In this document: one piece after another, positions 39,388 to 48,560 of the stretch
Layout of the letters: each line of letters begins with the position of its first letter
Numbering within the stretch: the first letter of the stretch is position 1
Origin: Acholeplasmataceae bacterium UBA4853
GTDB lineage: Bacteria > Bacillota_I > Bacilli_A > Acholeplasmatales > Acholeplasmataceae
Direction of reading: 5' to 3'
NCBI GenBank assembly: GCA_002399815.1
Contig: DHEJ01000020.1
Coordinates: 44,261 to 108,260, forward strand
DNA length: 64,000 nt
Program-made: the position numbers and the translations under genes
The notes under the pieces: generated by a model
Seen by the model: only the letters and a program-made list of their open reading frames with translations
Databases searched by the model: none
Told to the model about the DNA's origin: nothing

Positions 39388-40764
39388 ATGGCAAAGTCGT
39401 ATGATATTATCGTTGTTGGTGGCGGACCTGGTGGTTATGTTGCTGCAATTAAAGCGGCACAACTAGGTGCAAAGACAGCGTTAATTGAAAAAGAAGTTGT
39501 TGGTGGTATTTGTTTAAATCATGGCTGTATCCCAACTAAGACATTTTTAAAATCCGCTAAAGTATATAAAACATTACAACATGCATCAGATTATGGCGTA
39601 ACAAATAGTGGCGCTGTAGGATTTGATTGGAGTAAAATCTTATCACGTAAAGATGGCGTTGTTAAGCAACTTACTAATGGTGTTGCATTCTTATTAAAGA
39701 AAAATGGTGTTGATGTTTATAATGGATTTGGTGAAGTAAAATCTGCTAATGAAGTTGTTGTAAATAATGAAACATTAACAACTAAAAACGTTATTATTGC
39801 AACCGGTGCAACAGCAGTTGTACCACCAATTCCTGGTGTTAAAGAAGCTTATGAAAAAGGTATTGTTGTTACATCAAGAGAATTATTAAACGTTAAAAAC
39901 TATCCTAAGACAATTACGATTGTTGGTGGTGGTGTCATTGGAGTTGAGTTTGCTACAGTATTTAATTCATTTGGTTCTAAGGTAACGATCATTGAAATGA
40001 TGGATGGTATTTTACCAACAATGGATGAAGATGTTAGAGTAGCTTATACAAAGACATTAAAACGTGAAGGTATTGAAATTTTAACAACTGCTGAAGTTAA
40101 ATCAGTTAATGATCATAAGATTACTTATAGTCTTGCTGGTAAAGAAGTTACAATTGAAAGCGACTTAATCTTAATGGCTGTTGGTACACGTGCAAATTCT
40201 AAAGGTTTAGAACATTTAGGATTGGCAATGGACCGTGCAAACATCAAGACGAATGAATATCTACAAACAAGTGTGCCAAACGTTTATGCAATTGGTGATG
40301 TGAATGGTAAATTCATGTTAGCTCACGTTGCAGAACACGAAGGTATTGTGGCTGTAGAACATATTTTAGGTAAAGGTCATACAAAGATGAATTATGATCA
40401 AATTCCATCATGTATTTATGGATCTCCTGAAATTGCTGCAATCGGTTTAACAGAAAAAGAAGCTAAGGCTCGTGGTATTGATTATAAAGTATCTAAAGTG
40501 CCACTTGCAGCAATCGGTAAAGCTGCTGCAGATGGTGAAAAAGAAGGTTTTGTTAAGTTAATCGTTGATAAGAAATACTTAGAAGTTATCGGTGCACATA
40601 TCTTTGCATATAATGCGACTGAATTAATTTCTGAATATAGTGTTGCAATGGTTGCAGAAGCTACTGCTTATGAAATGGCTCATGCAATACATCCGCATCC
40701 AACATTATCTGAATTAACATTAGAAGCTGCTTTAGGTGCAATTGATAAACCAATTCATATTTAA
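39388..40764 (+). CDS. pdhD: Dihydrolipoamide dehydrogenase (PDH E3)
   Basis: The 458-residue flavoprotein has the FAD site VVGGGPGGYVAAIKAAQLGA, the redox cysteines in GGICLNHGCIPTK (CxxxxC), the NAD site VGGGVIGVEFATVF and the catalytic histidine in HAIHPHPTLSE. It reoxidises the lipoyl groups of E2. No N-terminal lipoyl domain is attached, unlike in some mycoplasma E3 proteins. It is the last gene of the operon and is followed by a strong terminator. Confidence 0.96.
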   Translation: MAKSYDIIVVGGGPGGYVAAIKAAQLGAKTALIEKEVVGGICLNHGCIPTKTFLKSAKVYKTLQHASDYGVTNSGAVGFDWSKILSRKDGVVKQLTNGVAFLLKKNGVDVYNGFGEVKSANEVVVNNETLTTKNVIIATGATAVVPPIPGVKEAYEKGIVVTSRELLNVKNYPKTITIVGGGVIGVEFATVFNSFGSKVTIIEMMDGILPTMDEDVRVAYTKTLKREGIEILTTAEVKSVNDHKITYSLAGKEVTIESDLILMAVGTRANSKGLEHLGLAMDRANIKTNEYLQTSVPNVYAIGDVNGKFMLAHVAEHEGIVAVEHILGKGHTKMNYDQIPSCIYGSPEIAAIGLTEKEAKARGIDYKVSKVPLAAIGKAAADGEKEGFVKLIVDKKYLEVIGAHIFAYNATELISEYSVAMVAEATAYEMAHAIHPHPTLSELTLEAALGAIDKPIHI

Positions 40765-40782
40765 TTCAATTAGATAGAGACT

Positions 40783-40822
40783 GGACTTAATCCTTTAAAG
40801 GTTTAAGTCCTTTTCTTTTTTT
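40783..40822 (+). terminator. Terminator of the pdh operon
   Basis: GGACTTAA (40783-40790) pairs with TTAAGTCC (40803-40810), with inner CCTT/AAGG pairing, and TTTTCTTTTTTT follows. Confidence 0.88.
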
Positions 40823-40945
40823 ATGTATAAATTCTATGAAAATATCGAATTTAACATAAGGATAAAACGTTTATTGAAGGGCTAAAATCTCATTTCATTT
40901 ACAAATCTAATAAAACATGTATAATGTTTCTTGCTGAGGTAAATT

Positions 40946-41575
40946 ATGAAATTATTTAGAAGAATCTTATTACACATCTTTGGGTTTTTAATTATGACAT
41001 TTGCTGTGTCATTAATCTTAAAAACTAAACAGGGTGCATTCCCTTATGATGCAATTTCTTATTATGTATCAAATCTGATTGATCATCCGTTTTTCACAAT
41101 TGGGGTGTCCTCAATTATATTTGGGTTAATATGGGTTGCTTTAAATTATATTTTAATTAAAAAAGTTACTGTTTTTTGGTCATTGATCATCGTTTTTGGA
41201 TTTGGATATTTAATGGATTTTTGGTTGATTTACGTTCTTAAAGATTATGCAGTATCTGAAACTTGGTTGAATGTAGTATTTGCATTAGTAGGTCTTGTTT
41301 TATTAGGGTTTTCACTAGCAATCATTATTTCTAATAAGAGTTTACCACTGGCACCATCTGAAGTATTTATGGTTCATATTACTAAGTATACAAAAAAATC
41401 TTGGTTGTCCAAGATTTATATTGAAGGTGTATTGATTTTAATTGCTTTTATACTAGCTAGTATTTCTAAAGAGTATACACAGCTAAGTTGGTTTACTTTT
41501 GTTTCTGTTGTAACCGTTGGACCAGTCATTAATTTTTTCCAACATATTGTTTCTAAATTTATAGCTGATTATTAA
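40946..41575 (+). CDS. YczE/YitT-type integral membrane protein
   Basis: The 209-residue protein has about five membrane segments. Its opening, a basic RR after a few residues followed by LHIFGFLIMTFAVSLILKTK and AFPYDAISYYVS, is typical of YczE-type proteins (G-x-G-PYDxxxxx after the first segment). The function is unknown; YczE homologues have been linked to surfactin production, but that says little here. It is convergent with lplA, and the two genes end only three bases apart. Confidence 0.65.
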   Translation: MKLFRRILLHIFGFLIMTFAVSLILKTKQGAFPYDAISYYVSNLIDHPFFTIGVSSIIFGLIWVALNYILIKKVTVFWSLIIVFGFGYLMDFWLIYVLKDYAVSETWLNVVFALVGLVLLGFSLAIIISNKSLPLAPSEVFMVHITKYTKKSWLSKIYIEGVLILIAFILASISKEYTQLSWFTFVSVVTVGPVINFFQHIVSKFIADY

Positions 41576-41578
41576 TAA

Positions 41579-42496
41579 TTAAGTAAAGAGCATCTGATAG
41601 ACTTCAGGTGCTTTTTTTATGAGAAAAGATAGTTCTTTAGGGAATAGTCTTTCCCCTACTAATTCTGAGGATAGTAATAAAGATAATGTGCCATCTTTAA
41701 TGATTAAAGCTTCTTCAATCATCCCGTAGTTCACAGTAACTTTAATTTGATAATTGTCTAAACTCTTTTGAATCATGGATTTTGGTGATTCACCATAATT
41801 CCATGCGTAGGTTAAGTACTTTTCATTTTTTAGTGCTTCGATATGCTTTAAGTCTTTTGGAGTTAATGTGATTAAAGTGGCATCTTTTAATAAAGTATTT
41901 GTTAATTGGTCTTTAATTGCTTCCATACTTAAAAGACTATGGTCACATAGGTTTGTTACAGAAGAACGATTAGATTTAACACTTATACTTTCAATAGCAT
42001 TCACTTTTTCTTTAAGTGCTGGTTTTAATAAATCTAGGTTACTCTTAATGAGTAATGTCCCATGATGTAGTAGCTTTTCACCAAATACAAATTGAGCGTT
42101 ACCACTAATCTTTTTATCTCCTAGTTTAATATCTGATTTTTCTACAAAGCTTGCATCTATGTCTAGTTGTTTTAATGCTTCAATAATAGATTCTGTCATT
42201 TTACGGTAGTTATTGATATTACCTTTAGCACGTGTAATATATGTATAGTTTAGATTACCTAAATCATGAAATACGGTGCCACCACCAGAGATACGTCTAA
42301 TTAAAGGGATTTGAGATTTAACGATGTAATCTAAATTAACCTCTTCAAAAACATTTTGATTTCTACCGATAATAATGGATGTGTCATTTTGCCATAAAAG
42401 AAGGATATCTTCATCCTTATGAATATGTTTTAAGATATATTCTTCCCAAGCAAGATTAAAATATGGATCTGTTGTAAGTGATTGCAAAGTTTTCAT
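41579..42496 (-). CDS. lplA: Lipoate-protein ligase A
   Basis: The 305-residue protein has the LplA core: NLAWEEYILKHI, LWQNDTSIIIGRNQNVFEEV, the substrate motif RRISGGGTVFHDLGNLNYTY and KISGNAQFVFGEKLLHHGTLL. A C-terminal accessory domain is present. It activates free lipoate with ATP and attaches it to lipoyl domains, matching the lipoyl-E2 gene in the operon just upstream. No lipoate synthase is seen, suggesting scavenging. The ribosome site is GAGGAGAAAGG. Confidence 0.93.
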   Translation of the reverse strand: MKTLQSLTTDPYFNLAWEEYILKHIHKDEDILLLWQNDTSIIIGRNQNVFEEVNLDYIVKSQIPLIRRISGGGTVFHDLGNLNYTYITRAKGNINNYRKMTESIIEALKQLDIDASFVEKSDIKLGDKKISGNAQFVFGEKLLHHGTLLIKSNLDLLKPALKEKVNAIESISVKSNRSSVTNLCDHSLLSMEAIKDQLTNTLLKDATLITLTPKDLKHIEALKNEKYLTYAWNYGESPKSMIQKSLDNYQIKVTVNYGMIEEALIIKDGTLSLLLSSELVGERLFPKELSFLIKKAPEVYQMLFT

Positions 42497-42573
42497 AAAA
42501 TAACCTTTCTCCTCATAACTATATTAACACATTTTAACCATTAAATGATAGAATAGAGAAGAAGTGAGGCACT

Positions 42574-43482
42574 ATGAAAGCAGTCTTAATCTATAATGTT
42601 TTATCTGGTAAAGGTAATGTTTTAAAAGACCTTCATAAGATTGAAGCTTTTTTTAAAGTAAATGATTGGGAATTATCTTTATTTGAGGTTAAAGAAGGAT
42701 TTAACTTATGTAATGACAGTATGGATTTAGCGTATACATATGATACATTTTTAATTGCTGGTGGTGATGGTACGATTCATTCTGTCATTAATGGTGTGAT
42801 GGGTGTACCAAAAATAAATCGTCCCAAATTACTTTTTTTACCTTATGGAACAACTAATGATTGTGCATCGATGCTAGGTTTAGGGAAAAATGTTTTTTAT
42901 AATTTAGCATTGTTAAAAACACATCACTATGAGAAGATGGATGTTTATGCTGCCAATAACGAGTTTTTTGTTTATGCAGCAGCAACCGGAAAGTTTTCTA
43001 ATGTGAGTTACCATATTAACCGAAGGAAGTTAAAATGGTTAGGGTCCATTGGGTATTTATTAAATGCAAGACATGACTTACATCATCACTATCATATCGA
43101 TGTTAAAGCGGAGACTAAAGAGCTTACCATAGAGAGAAAAGCATTTTTAATTATGCTAGCAGCAGGGTCAAGAGTAGGTGGCTTTAAATTAGATAACTTT
43201 ACAAAGAGACCTAAATTAAATGATGGTAAGATTGATGTTCGAATCTTTACTAGAAATCATATATTTTCATGGACTAAAATGGTTTGGTTCTATTTATTTA
43301 GAGGCAGACACTTCCATAATGATATTCATATAAATACCAATCAAATTATATTTAATTTAAGTGACCGGTTTATTTGGAATATCGATGGTGAAAAAGGTCC
43401 AAGTGGTAAACTTGATGTTAGGGTACTTAATCAAGAAATTGAAGTTTATGTGCATCCTAAGTACAAACAGAAATTATTTTAA
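42574..43482 (+). CDS. Diacylglycerol/lipid kinase family protein (DagK/YegS-type)
   Basis: The 302-residue protein has the lipid kinase motifs FLIAGGDGTIHSVINGVMG and LPYGTTNDCASMLG in the nucleotide-binding half and NIDGEKGPSGKLDVRV in the C-terminal beta domain. Family members phosphorylate diacylglycerol, recycling it into phospholipid. The related Lgt reaction consumes phosphatidylglycerol, but no direct link is shown. It starts after GAGGCACT and precedes an ABC exporter by 11 bases. Confidence 0.88.
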   Translation: MKAVLIYNVLSGKGNVLKDLHKIEAFFKVNDWELSLFEVKEGFNLCNDSMDLAYTYDTFLIAGGDGTIHSVINGVMGVPKINRPKLLFLPYGTTNDCASMLGLGKNVFYNLALLKTHHYEKMDVYAANNEFFVYAAATGKFSNVSYHINRRKLKWLGSIGYLLNARHDLHHHYHIDVKAETKELTIERKAFLIMLAAGSRVGGFKLDNFTKRPKLNDGKIDVRIFTRNHIFSWTKMVWFYLFRGRHFHNDIHINTNQIIFNLSDRFIWNIDGEKGPSGKLDVRVLNQEIEVYVHPKYKQKLF

Positions 43483-43493
43483 GGAGAATAGCA

Positions 43494-44396
43494 GTGGATA
43501 AGATTTTAGAAGTTAAAGATTTAAGTAAGAAGTTTGGTGATTTGGTTGCAGTCAATCGTATTTCTTTTTATGTGAATAGAGGTGAATTATACGCATTCTT
43601 AGGTCAAAATGGTGCGGGTAAATCTACAACAATTCGGATGATTATTACGTTACTCAACAAAGATTCTGGAACAGTTTTATTAAATGGTCAACCTGAAGAT
43701 GATTATATTAGAACTAAAATTGGTGTTGTATTCCAAGAAAATGTTTTAGATAATTTATTAACCGTTAAAGAGAACTTAATTTACCGTGGTGCGCTTTACA
43801 TGAGTGATGCTAAAAAGGTCAATGAGCGATATGAGGAATTATCAGGCTACTTAAAGTTAAAAGAGATTGAAAACCAAAGATTTAAGACTCTTTCAGGTGG
43901 TCAAAAAAGAAGAGTAGAAATAGCTAGAGCATTATTTGCTTCTCCTGAGCTCTTAATTCTTGATGAACCAACAACAGGATTAGACCCTGAAACTAGACAA
44001 ATTGTTTGGAAGGTTATTGAGGATTTAAGAACTAAAGAAGGTATTACTGTGTTTCTAACAACACATTATATGGAAGAAGCTGTGAATGCTGATCATGTCA
44101 TTATTATCCATAAAGGTAATATTGTAGCTCATGGTTCACCGGTACAGTTAAAAGAAAAGTATTCTAAAGACTTCTTTAAAGTTGTACCTAAGGATAAACA
44201 AAAACTAATTGATTATTTAACAAGTAACCAAAGAAGCTATAGACTGATTGCTGATCAGTATTATATTGAAATTTCAAATACAGAAGATACACTCAATTTA
44301 ATTAGTGAAATTAAAGATAATATTCATACCTTTGAAGTGATTAAAGGTACATTAGATGATGTGTTTGTTAATGTGGTAGGTGAACAAAATGTTTGA
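43494..44396 (+). CDS. ABC-2 type transporter, ATP-binding protein (DrrA-like)
   Basis: The 300-residue ATPase has Walker A GQNGAGKSTTIRMI, the Q-loop VVFQENVLDNLLTV, the signature LSGGQKRRVEIARAL, Walker B LILDEPTTGLDPE and the switch histidine in LTTHYMEEAVNAD. A C-terminal extension of about 80 residues is typical of drug or lipid exporters of this class. The start is GTG at 43494 after AAGGAGAA. It pairs with the permease gene that overlaps its end by 8 bases. Confidence 0.9.
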   Translation: MDKILEVKDLSKKFGDLVAVNRISFYVNRGELYAFLGQNGAGKSTTIRMIITLLNKDSGTVLLNGQPEDDYIRTKIGVVFQENVLDNLLTVKENLIYRGALYMSDAKKVNERYEELSGYLKLKEIENQRFKTLSGGQKRRVEIARALFASPELLILDEPTTGLDPETRQIVWKVIEDLRTKEGITVFLTTHYMEEAVNADHVIIIHKGNIVAHGSPVQLKEKYSKDFFKVVPKDKQKLIDYLTSNQRSYRLIADQYYIEISNTEDTLNLISEIKDNIHTFEVIKGTLDDVFVNVVGEQNV

Positions 44397-45294
44397 AATT
44401 AAATCTTTAACCCTTAGAAATATAAAAGTTTATTTAAGAGATAAGACAGCTGTATTCTTTTCATTCTTATCTGTAATTATTTTATTATCATTATATATTC
44501 TATTTATTGGTAACCAGTTTAAACCAGATGTTTTAGTAGGTATTTTAACTGAACAAGAATTAACATTTTTAATGTATTCACAGTTATTACCAGGACTGAT
44601 TGTTATTAACTCGGTATCCATTCCTTTAGGTAATTTAGGTAATATTATTAATGATTTAGAGTATAAACAATTAGATGGATTCTTGGTTACACCAGTTAAA
44701 CGTTTTAAGGTTGTTATTTCATACTATATCTCATCATTTTTAATTACGGTTGTTATTAGTGTATTATTAGTCATACTTGCAAGTGTTTTAATGATGCTTA
44801 CAACCGGATATATTTATAATTTAGGTGTTTTTATGTATACAGTACTTTATGTTGTATTGTTCTCATTTATTTCATCTGCTATTATGGTGTTTTTAACTCA
44901 GTTTATTAAATCAGTGAATGCATTTGGTGCATTTAGTGGTGTATTTGGTTCAGTGGTAGGATTTGTTTCAGGGATTTATATGCCTTTATTTATATTGCCT
45001 GATTTTATTCAAAAAGTAGCAAGCTTAGTACCATTTACCCATATGACTATTGCATTAAAGCAAGTCATGATGAAACAAAGCTTTGAAATCATTGATCAAA
45101 AGTTTGGATCAAATATTCCTCCGACTGAATATCAAAACTTCTTAACTCAGTATAAAGAAGCAGTAGGCATAAATGATATTGGAATATTGGGACTTAATGT
45201 ACCAATGTTTTGGGTCATGGTTTTAATTGTAGTATTTTCATTAGGACTACTTATTTTATCTGCAATGTTAATTAATAATCGACTTAAGAAATAA
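44389..45294 (+). CDS. ABC-2 type transporter, permease
   Basis: The 301-residue membrane protein has a first membrane segment near residues 22-40, a large outside loop, then five more segments, as in ABC-2 permeases (PGLIVINSVSIPLGNLGNII, LDGFLVTPVKRFKVVISYYI, SGIYMPLFILPDFIQKV). Together with the preceding ATPase it should export a drug, lipid or similar compound; the substrate is not identifiable. The ATG at 44389 fits GGTGA (44379-44383) better than the GTG at 44380. Confidence 0.87.
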   Translation: MFEIKSLTLRNIKVYLRDKTAVFFSFLSVIILLSLYILFIGNQFKPDVLVGILTEQELTFLMYSQLLPGLIVINSVSIPLGNLGNIINDLEYKQLDGFLVTPVKRFKVVISYYISSFLITVVISVLLVILASVLMMLTTGYIYNLGVFMYTVLYVVLFSFISSAIMVFLTQFIKSVNAFGAFSGVFGSVVGFVSGIYMPLFILPDFIQKVASLVPFTHMTIALKQVMMKQSFEIIDQKFGSNIPPTEYQNFLTQYKEAVGINDIGILGLNVPMFWVMVLIVVFSLGLLILSAMLINNRLKK

Positions 45295-45331
45295 AGAATC
45301 TTTTAAGAGCTAAGATTTCTTTACTGAATTT

Positions 45332-45384
45332 TTACAATAACATTACTTAATGTGGTTATTTAAATCGATGTTTTCTTCTATAAT
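45332..45384 (+). promoter_or_regulatory. Promoter of the pst operon with a candidate PhoP-box-like repeat
   Basis: TTACA (45332-45336) and TTACT (45343-45347) are spaced by 11 bases, like tandem PhoP sites of Bacillus. TATAAT lies at 45379-45384 with only a weak -35. The PhoP reading is inference. Confidence 0.35.
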
Positions 45385-45420
45385 GGTTGCTGGATAAATA
45401 AGAAATCTTAAGGAGATCGC

Positions 45421-46365
45421 ATGAAAAAGTTAGTTCTGTTGTTACTGGTTTTAGTTTCAGGGTTTGCACTTGCAGCATGTGGACCACAGACTGTTGGATT
45501 TAATGAGTCATCAAAGATTGTCATTTATACAAGAGATACAACCTCTGGTACAAGAGCAGGTTTTATGGAAGGTATCGGATTTAAAGAAGCTTCAGCAAAT
45601 GATTCACTTTTAGCAGAAGGATTTGTTATTCAAGATAACAATCAAATCTTTACTTCCATGCAAACAGATGAATATGGTATTGGTTATGTTTCACTTTCAA
45701 CCTTAACAAATCAAGTCAAAGGTTTAAATTTTGATGGAGTTAAACCTACAATAGCAAACGTTTTAAATGATACATATGGATTAAAAAGACCATTCATGTA
45801 TATTACTAGAGCAGAAGGAGATTATCCTTCCGTTGAAGTCGAAAACTTAGTTAAAGCATTTGTTGCATACTTAGGAACTTCTGATGCAGCAGATATTATA
45901 AATAATAATGGTGCAATTGCACTGCCTACTACAGTTACTTGGGATTCAATTAAATCAAATCATCCAATCACTAGTTTAGATAATTCTGGTGTTACTGTGA
46001 GATTTGGTGGATCTGATTCTATTAAAAAAGTAGCTGAGGCATTATCAAAAGCATTTAAACCTAAAGCGGGTAACTTTATTGCAGAGCATGATCATACAGG
46101 ATCTGGTGATGCATATAAGAGAACTTGGGATAGTGCAATTAAAGATACTTCAGTGGGTAAAGATGTTGGATTCTCATCTAGAGCATTTACTGAATCTGAA
46201 ATTGCTGGTTCTAGCTTAGCACATATGGGCCAATTATCTTGGGATGCGATTGTTGCGATTGTACATAAAAATAATCCGGTTTCTAATATTACTGGAGCAC
46301 ATTTAAAAAGTATTTATAATGGCACATTAAAAACATGGAAAGACTTAATCGACGCACAAGCATAA
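45421..46365 (+). CDS. pstS: Phosphate-binding lipoprotein PstS, circularly permuted
   Basis: The 314-residue protein has a lipobox (ALAAC, Cys20), so it is lipid-anchored. The PstS fold is present, but its halves are swapped. The N-terminal half (residues about 32-175: IYTRDTTSGTRAGF, EYGIGYVSLSTLT, NFDGVKPTIANV, LVKAFVAYLG) corresponds to the usual C-terminal half. The C-terminal half (residues about 190-310: VRFGGSDSIKKVAEAL, GKDVGFSSRAFTES, HLKSIYNGTLKTWKDL) corresponds to the usual N-terminal half. Normally the TWKDL segment comes just before the SGTR segment, so the joint has become the two ends. The phosphate-contacting SGTR loop is kept. It is first in the pst operon. Confidence 0.93.
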   Translation: MKKLVLLLLVLVSGFALAACGPQTVGFNESSKIVIYTRDTTSGTRAGFMEGIGFKEASANDSLLAEGFVIQDNNQIFTSMQTDEYGIGYVSLSTLTNQVKGLNFDGVKPTIANVLNDTYGLKRPFMYITRAEGDYPSVEVENLVKAFVAYLGTSDAADIINNNGAIALPTTVTWDSIKSNHPITSLDNSGVTVRFGGSDSIKKVAEALSKAFKPKAGNFIAEHDHTGSGDAYKRTWDSAIKDTSVGKDVGFSSRAFTESEIAGSSLAHMGQLSWDAIVAIVHKNNPVSNITGAHLKSIYNGTLKTWKDLIDAQA

Positions 46366-46411
46366 AGCATTAATCTTTCTTTGATAAGTTTATGGATGAA
46401 CGGAGTATCAT

Positions 46412-47359
46412 ATGGTTCAGGTTTGGAATAAGAAGATCAATAAGAATAAGGTTATTGATAAATTAGTTAGAGGTGTATTATTTGCCTTCACACTACTTTC
46501 AGCATCATTTATTTTCATCATTGCAGGGGTAATTATCGTTAAGGGTATTACCCCTTTTATCAGTCAAAATGCAGGGCTTGGACCGGTTAACTTTTTCACC
46601 TTTATTACCGGTGATACCTGGTTAACTGGTACTGCCTTTTTTTCTAATTTATATAGTATTGGATTTATCATTGTTTCAACATTGTTTATTGCTTTTCTAT
46701 CACTTTTAATTTCATTACCAATTGGGGTTATGACAGCATTATTTATAGGAAAAGTTGCACCTAAAAGAATTTCTGAAGTATTTAGAACGGTTATTGAGAT
46801 GTTAGCATCTATTCCTTCAATTATTTTTGGATTATTTGGAGCAAGTATTATAAGACCATTTGTTTATGATTTATCTTCTGCTTTAGGGTATCAATCTAAG
46901 GGTGGTAACTCGATGTTAGCAACCATTTTAGTGTTAGCGATTATGACAATACCTACCATAGCATCTATTTCAGAGGTAGCTATTCGAAGTGTGGATAAGA
47001 ATTTAATTGATGCATCTTTAGCATTAGGTGCTACTAAAACACAGACACATTTTAAAGTTGTTTTAACAGCTGCAAAATCTGGAATCTTTGCATCTGCAAT
47101 CTTAGGTATTGGTAGAGCACTAGGTGAGGCGACTGCAGTATCACTTGTTGCAGGGGGTAGAAGAAGTGGGTTTTCATTTGATATTTTAGATACGACTTCA
47201 ACCTTAACTTCAATTATGTTAGAGGGTTTAAAAGAAACAACGGGCATTGATTATGATATCCGCTTTTCAGTAGGTATCATTTTAATGGTAATTATCTTAT
47301 TAACAAATGCACTCTTAAATTTCATTAAGAAGAAAGTTGGTAATATCGATGTCAAATAA
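46412..47359 (+). CDS. pstC: Phosphate ABC transporter permease PstC
   Basis: The 315-residue permease has about six membrane segments and the PstC features AFRTVIEM-like FRTVIEMLASIPSIIFGLFG, the ATPase-contact loop around DASLALGATKTQTHFKVVL, and GIGRALGEATAVSLVAGG. It is coupled to pstA by an 11-base overlap. The ATG at 46412 follows CGGAG by 6 bases. It forms the membrane channel with PstA. Confidence 0.94.
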   Translation: MVQVWNKKINKNKVIDKLVRGVLFAFTLLSASFIFIIAGVIIVKGITPFISQNAGLGPVNFFTFITGDTWLTGTAFFSNLYSIGFIIVSTLFIAFLSLLISLPIGVMTALFIGKVAPKRISEVFRTVIEMLASIPSIIFGLFGASIIRPFVYDLSSALGYQSKGGNSMLATILVLAIMTIPTIASISEVAIRSVDKNLIDASLALGATKTQTHFKVVLTAAKSGIFASAILGIGRALGEATAVSLVAGGRRSGFSFDILDTTSTLTSIMLEGLKETTGIDYDIRFSVGIILMVIILLTNALLNFIKKKVGNIDVK

Positions 47360-48560
47360 AGCCAAATTCTTCGATTTCTTTAGACAGTTTTTAACCTATG
47401 GTGGGGCAACTTTAAGTTTTTCTGTTCTACTAATTATTGTGGTTAATATTATTATGAATGGAGCACCACTTTTAAACTTTAAGTTAATTGCTAATAACTA
47501 TGAGGCAGTAACCTATGTAACAGATTTAAAAGAAGGTGAATTACCTGGAAATTATGTTACCGATCAGGTGTTTGAAGATAATGTATATTACTCATCTAAA
47601 TGGGGAATTGCATTAAGAGATGATACCGATTTATTAGGTAAGAATGTCATATTCATTCATTATATTCACCCAGATTCACCGCTTTATGTGATGCATAATA
47701 AAAGTATTGGTCCAGAAGATATTACCTTAAATACAGACTACTCAATTATAAGAATTGCTTTTGATGGATATCCTTCAGCATTATCCATTCAAGGGTCTGA
47801 ATTAATGATTATTAATTTAGATGCCAATGATTCAATTAGAGAGTTTGAGTTTCAAACTCCAGGTGGTGGGATTAGAGGGTCTATCCTTACCACTTTAGTT
47901 CTGATTGGATTAACCTTGGTGTTTGCATTACCGATTGGTATTGGAGCATCCATTTACTTAAATGAGTATGCATCTAATAACTGGTTGAATCGATTGTTAA
48001 GAGGATTTATTGAAACCTTAACTGGGGTACCTTCAATCATTTATGGATTGATGGGGTTAGCATTATTTGTTCCGATGACAATTTCACTTACAGGTGCAAC
48101 CGGTGGAAATATTATCTCTGGGGCATTAACTCTGGCAGTTATTGTCTTACCAGTCATTATTAGAACTACAGAAGAGTCCTTAAAGGTTGTTCCTATAGAT
48201 TATAGATTAGCTTCATTAGCACTTGGTGCAAATGAAACACAAACAACCTTTAAAATCGTCTTACCAAACGCTTTTCCAGGGATATTAACAGCGACTTTAC
48301 TTGCTATAGGTAGAATCATTGGAGAGTCTGCAGCCTTAGTGTTTGCAATTGGTACTGCGATTAAAGATGAGGTACATCTAACAGATAAATCAACATCGTT
48401 AGCGGTTCATATTTGGGCAATGATGACCGATGAACCCTCGAATGTTGAATTATCAAATACGATTGCACTCATCATCTTAATCATCGTTTTAATGTTAAAT
48501 ATTTTAGTTAAATTTATCTCAAGTCGTTTTATGAGAAGATATGGAGTTAAAAAAGCATGA
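47349..48560 (+). CDS. pstA: Phosphate ABC transporter permease PstA with a large outside insertion
   Basis: The C-terminal part is ordinary Pst[38 protein letters not shown], the EAA-type loop [19 protein letters not shown] and [17 protein letters not shown]. After the first membrane segment (residues about 17-36), however, there is an extra stretch of about 120-130 residues (to about residue 165) that should lie outside the cell. It contains [34 protein letters not shown] and [15 protein letters not shown]. Typical PstA proteins are about 290 residues; this one is 403. The insert is faintly PDZ-like. It may dock the binding protein. ATG 47349 is chosen; a TTG lies 12 bases upstream. Confidence 0.92.
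   Translation: MSNKAKFFDFFRQFLTYGGATLSFSVLLIIVVNIIMNGAPLLNFKLIANNYEAVTYVTDLKEGELPGNYVTDQVFEDNVYYSSKWGIALRDDTDLLGKNVIFIHYIHPDSPLYVMHNKSIGPEDITLNTDYSIIRIAFDGYPSALSIQGSELMIINLDANDSIREFEFQTPGGGIRGSILTTLVLIGLTLVFALPIGIGASIYLNEYASNNWLNRLLRGFIETLTGVPSIIYGLMGLALFVPMTISLTGATGGNIISGALTLAVIVLPVIIRTTEESLKVVPIDYRLASLALGANETQTTFKIVLPNAFPGILTATLLAIGRIIGESAALVFAIGTAIKDEVHLTDKSTSLAVHIWAMMTDEPSNVELSNTIALIILIIVLMLNILVKFISSRFMRRYGVKKA

Noticed and set aside
46891..47247. A 118-residue minus-strand frame inside pstC
   Set aside because: It is the antisense shadow of the conserved pstC coding sequence; no ribosome site or family match.
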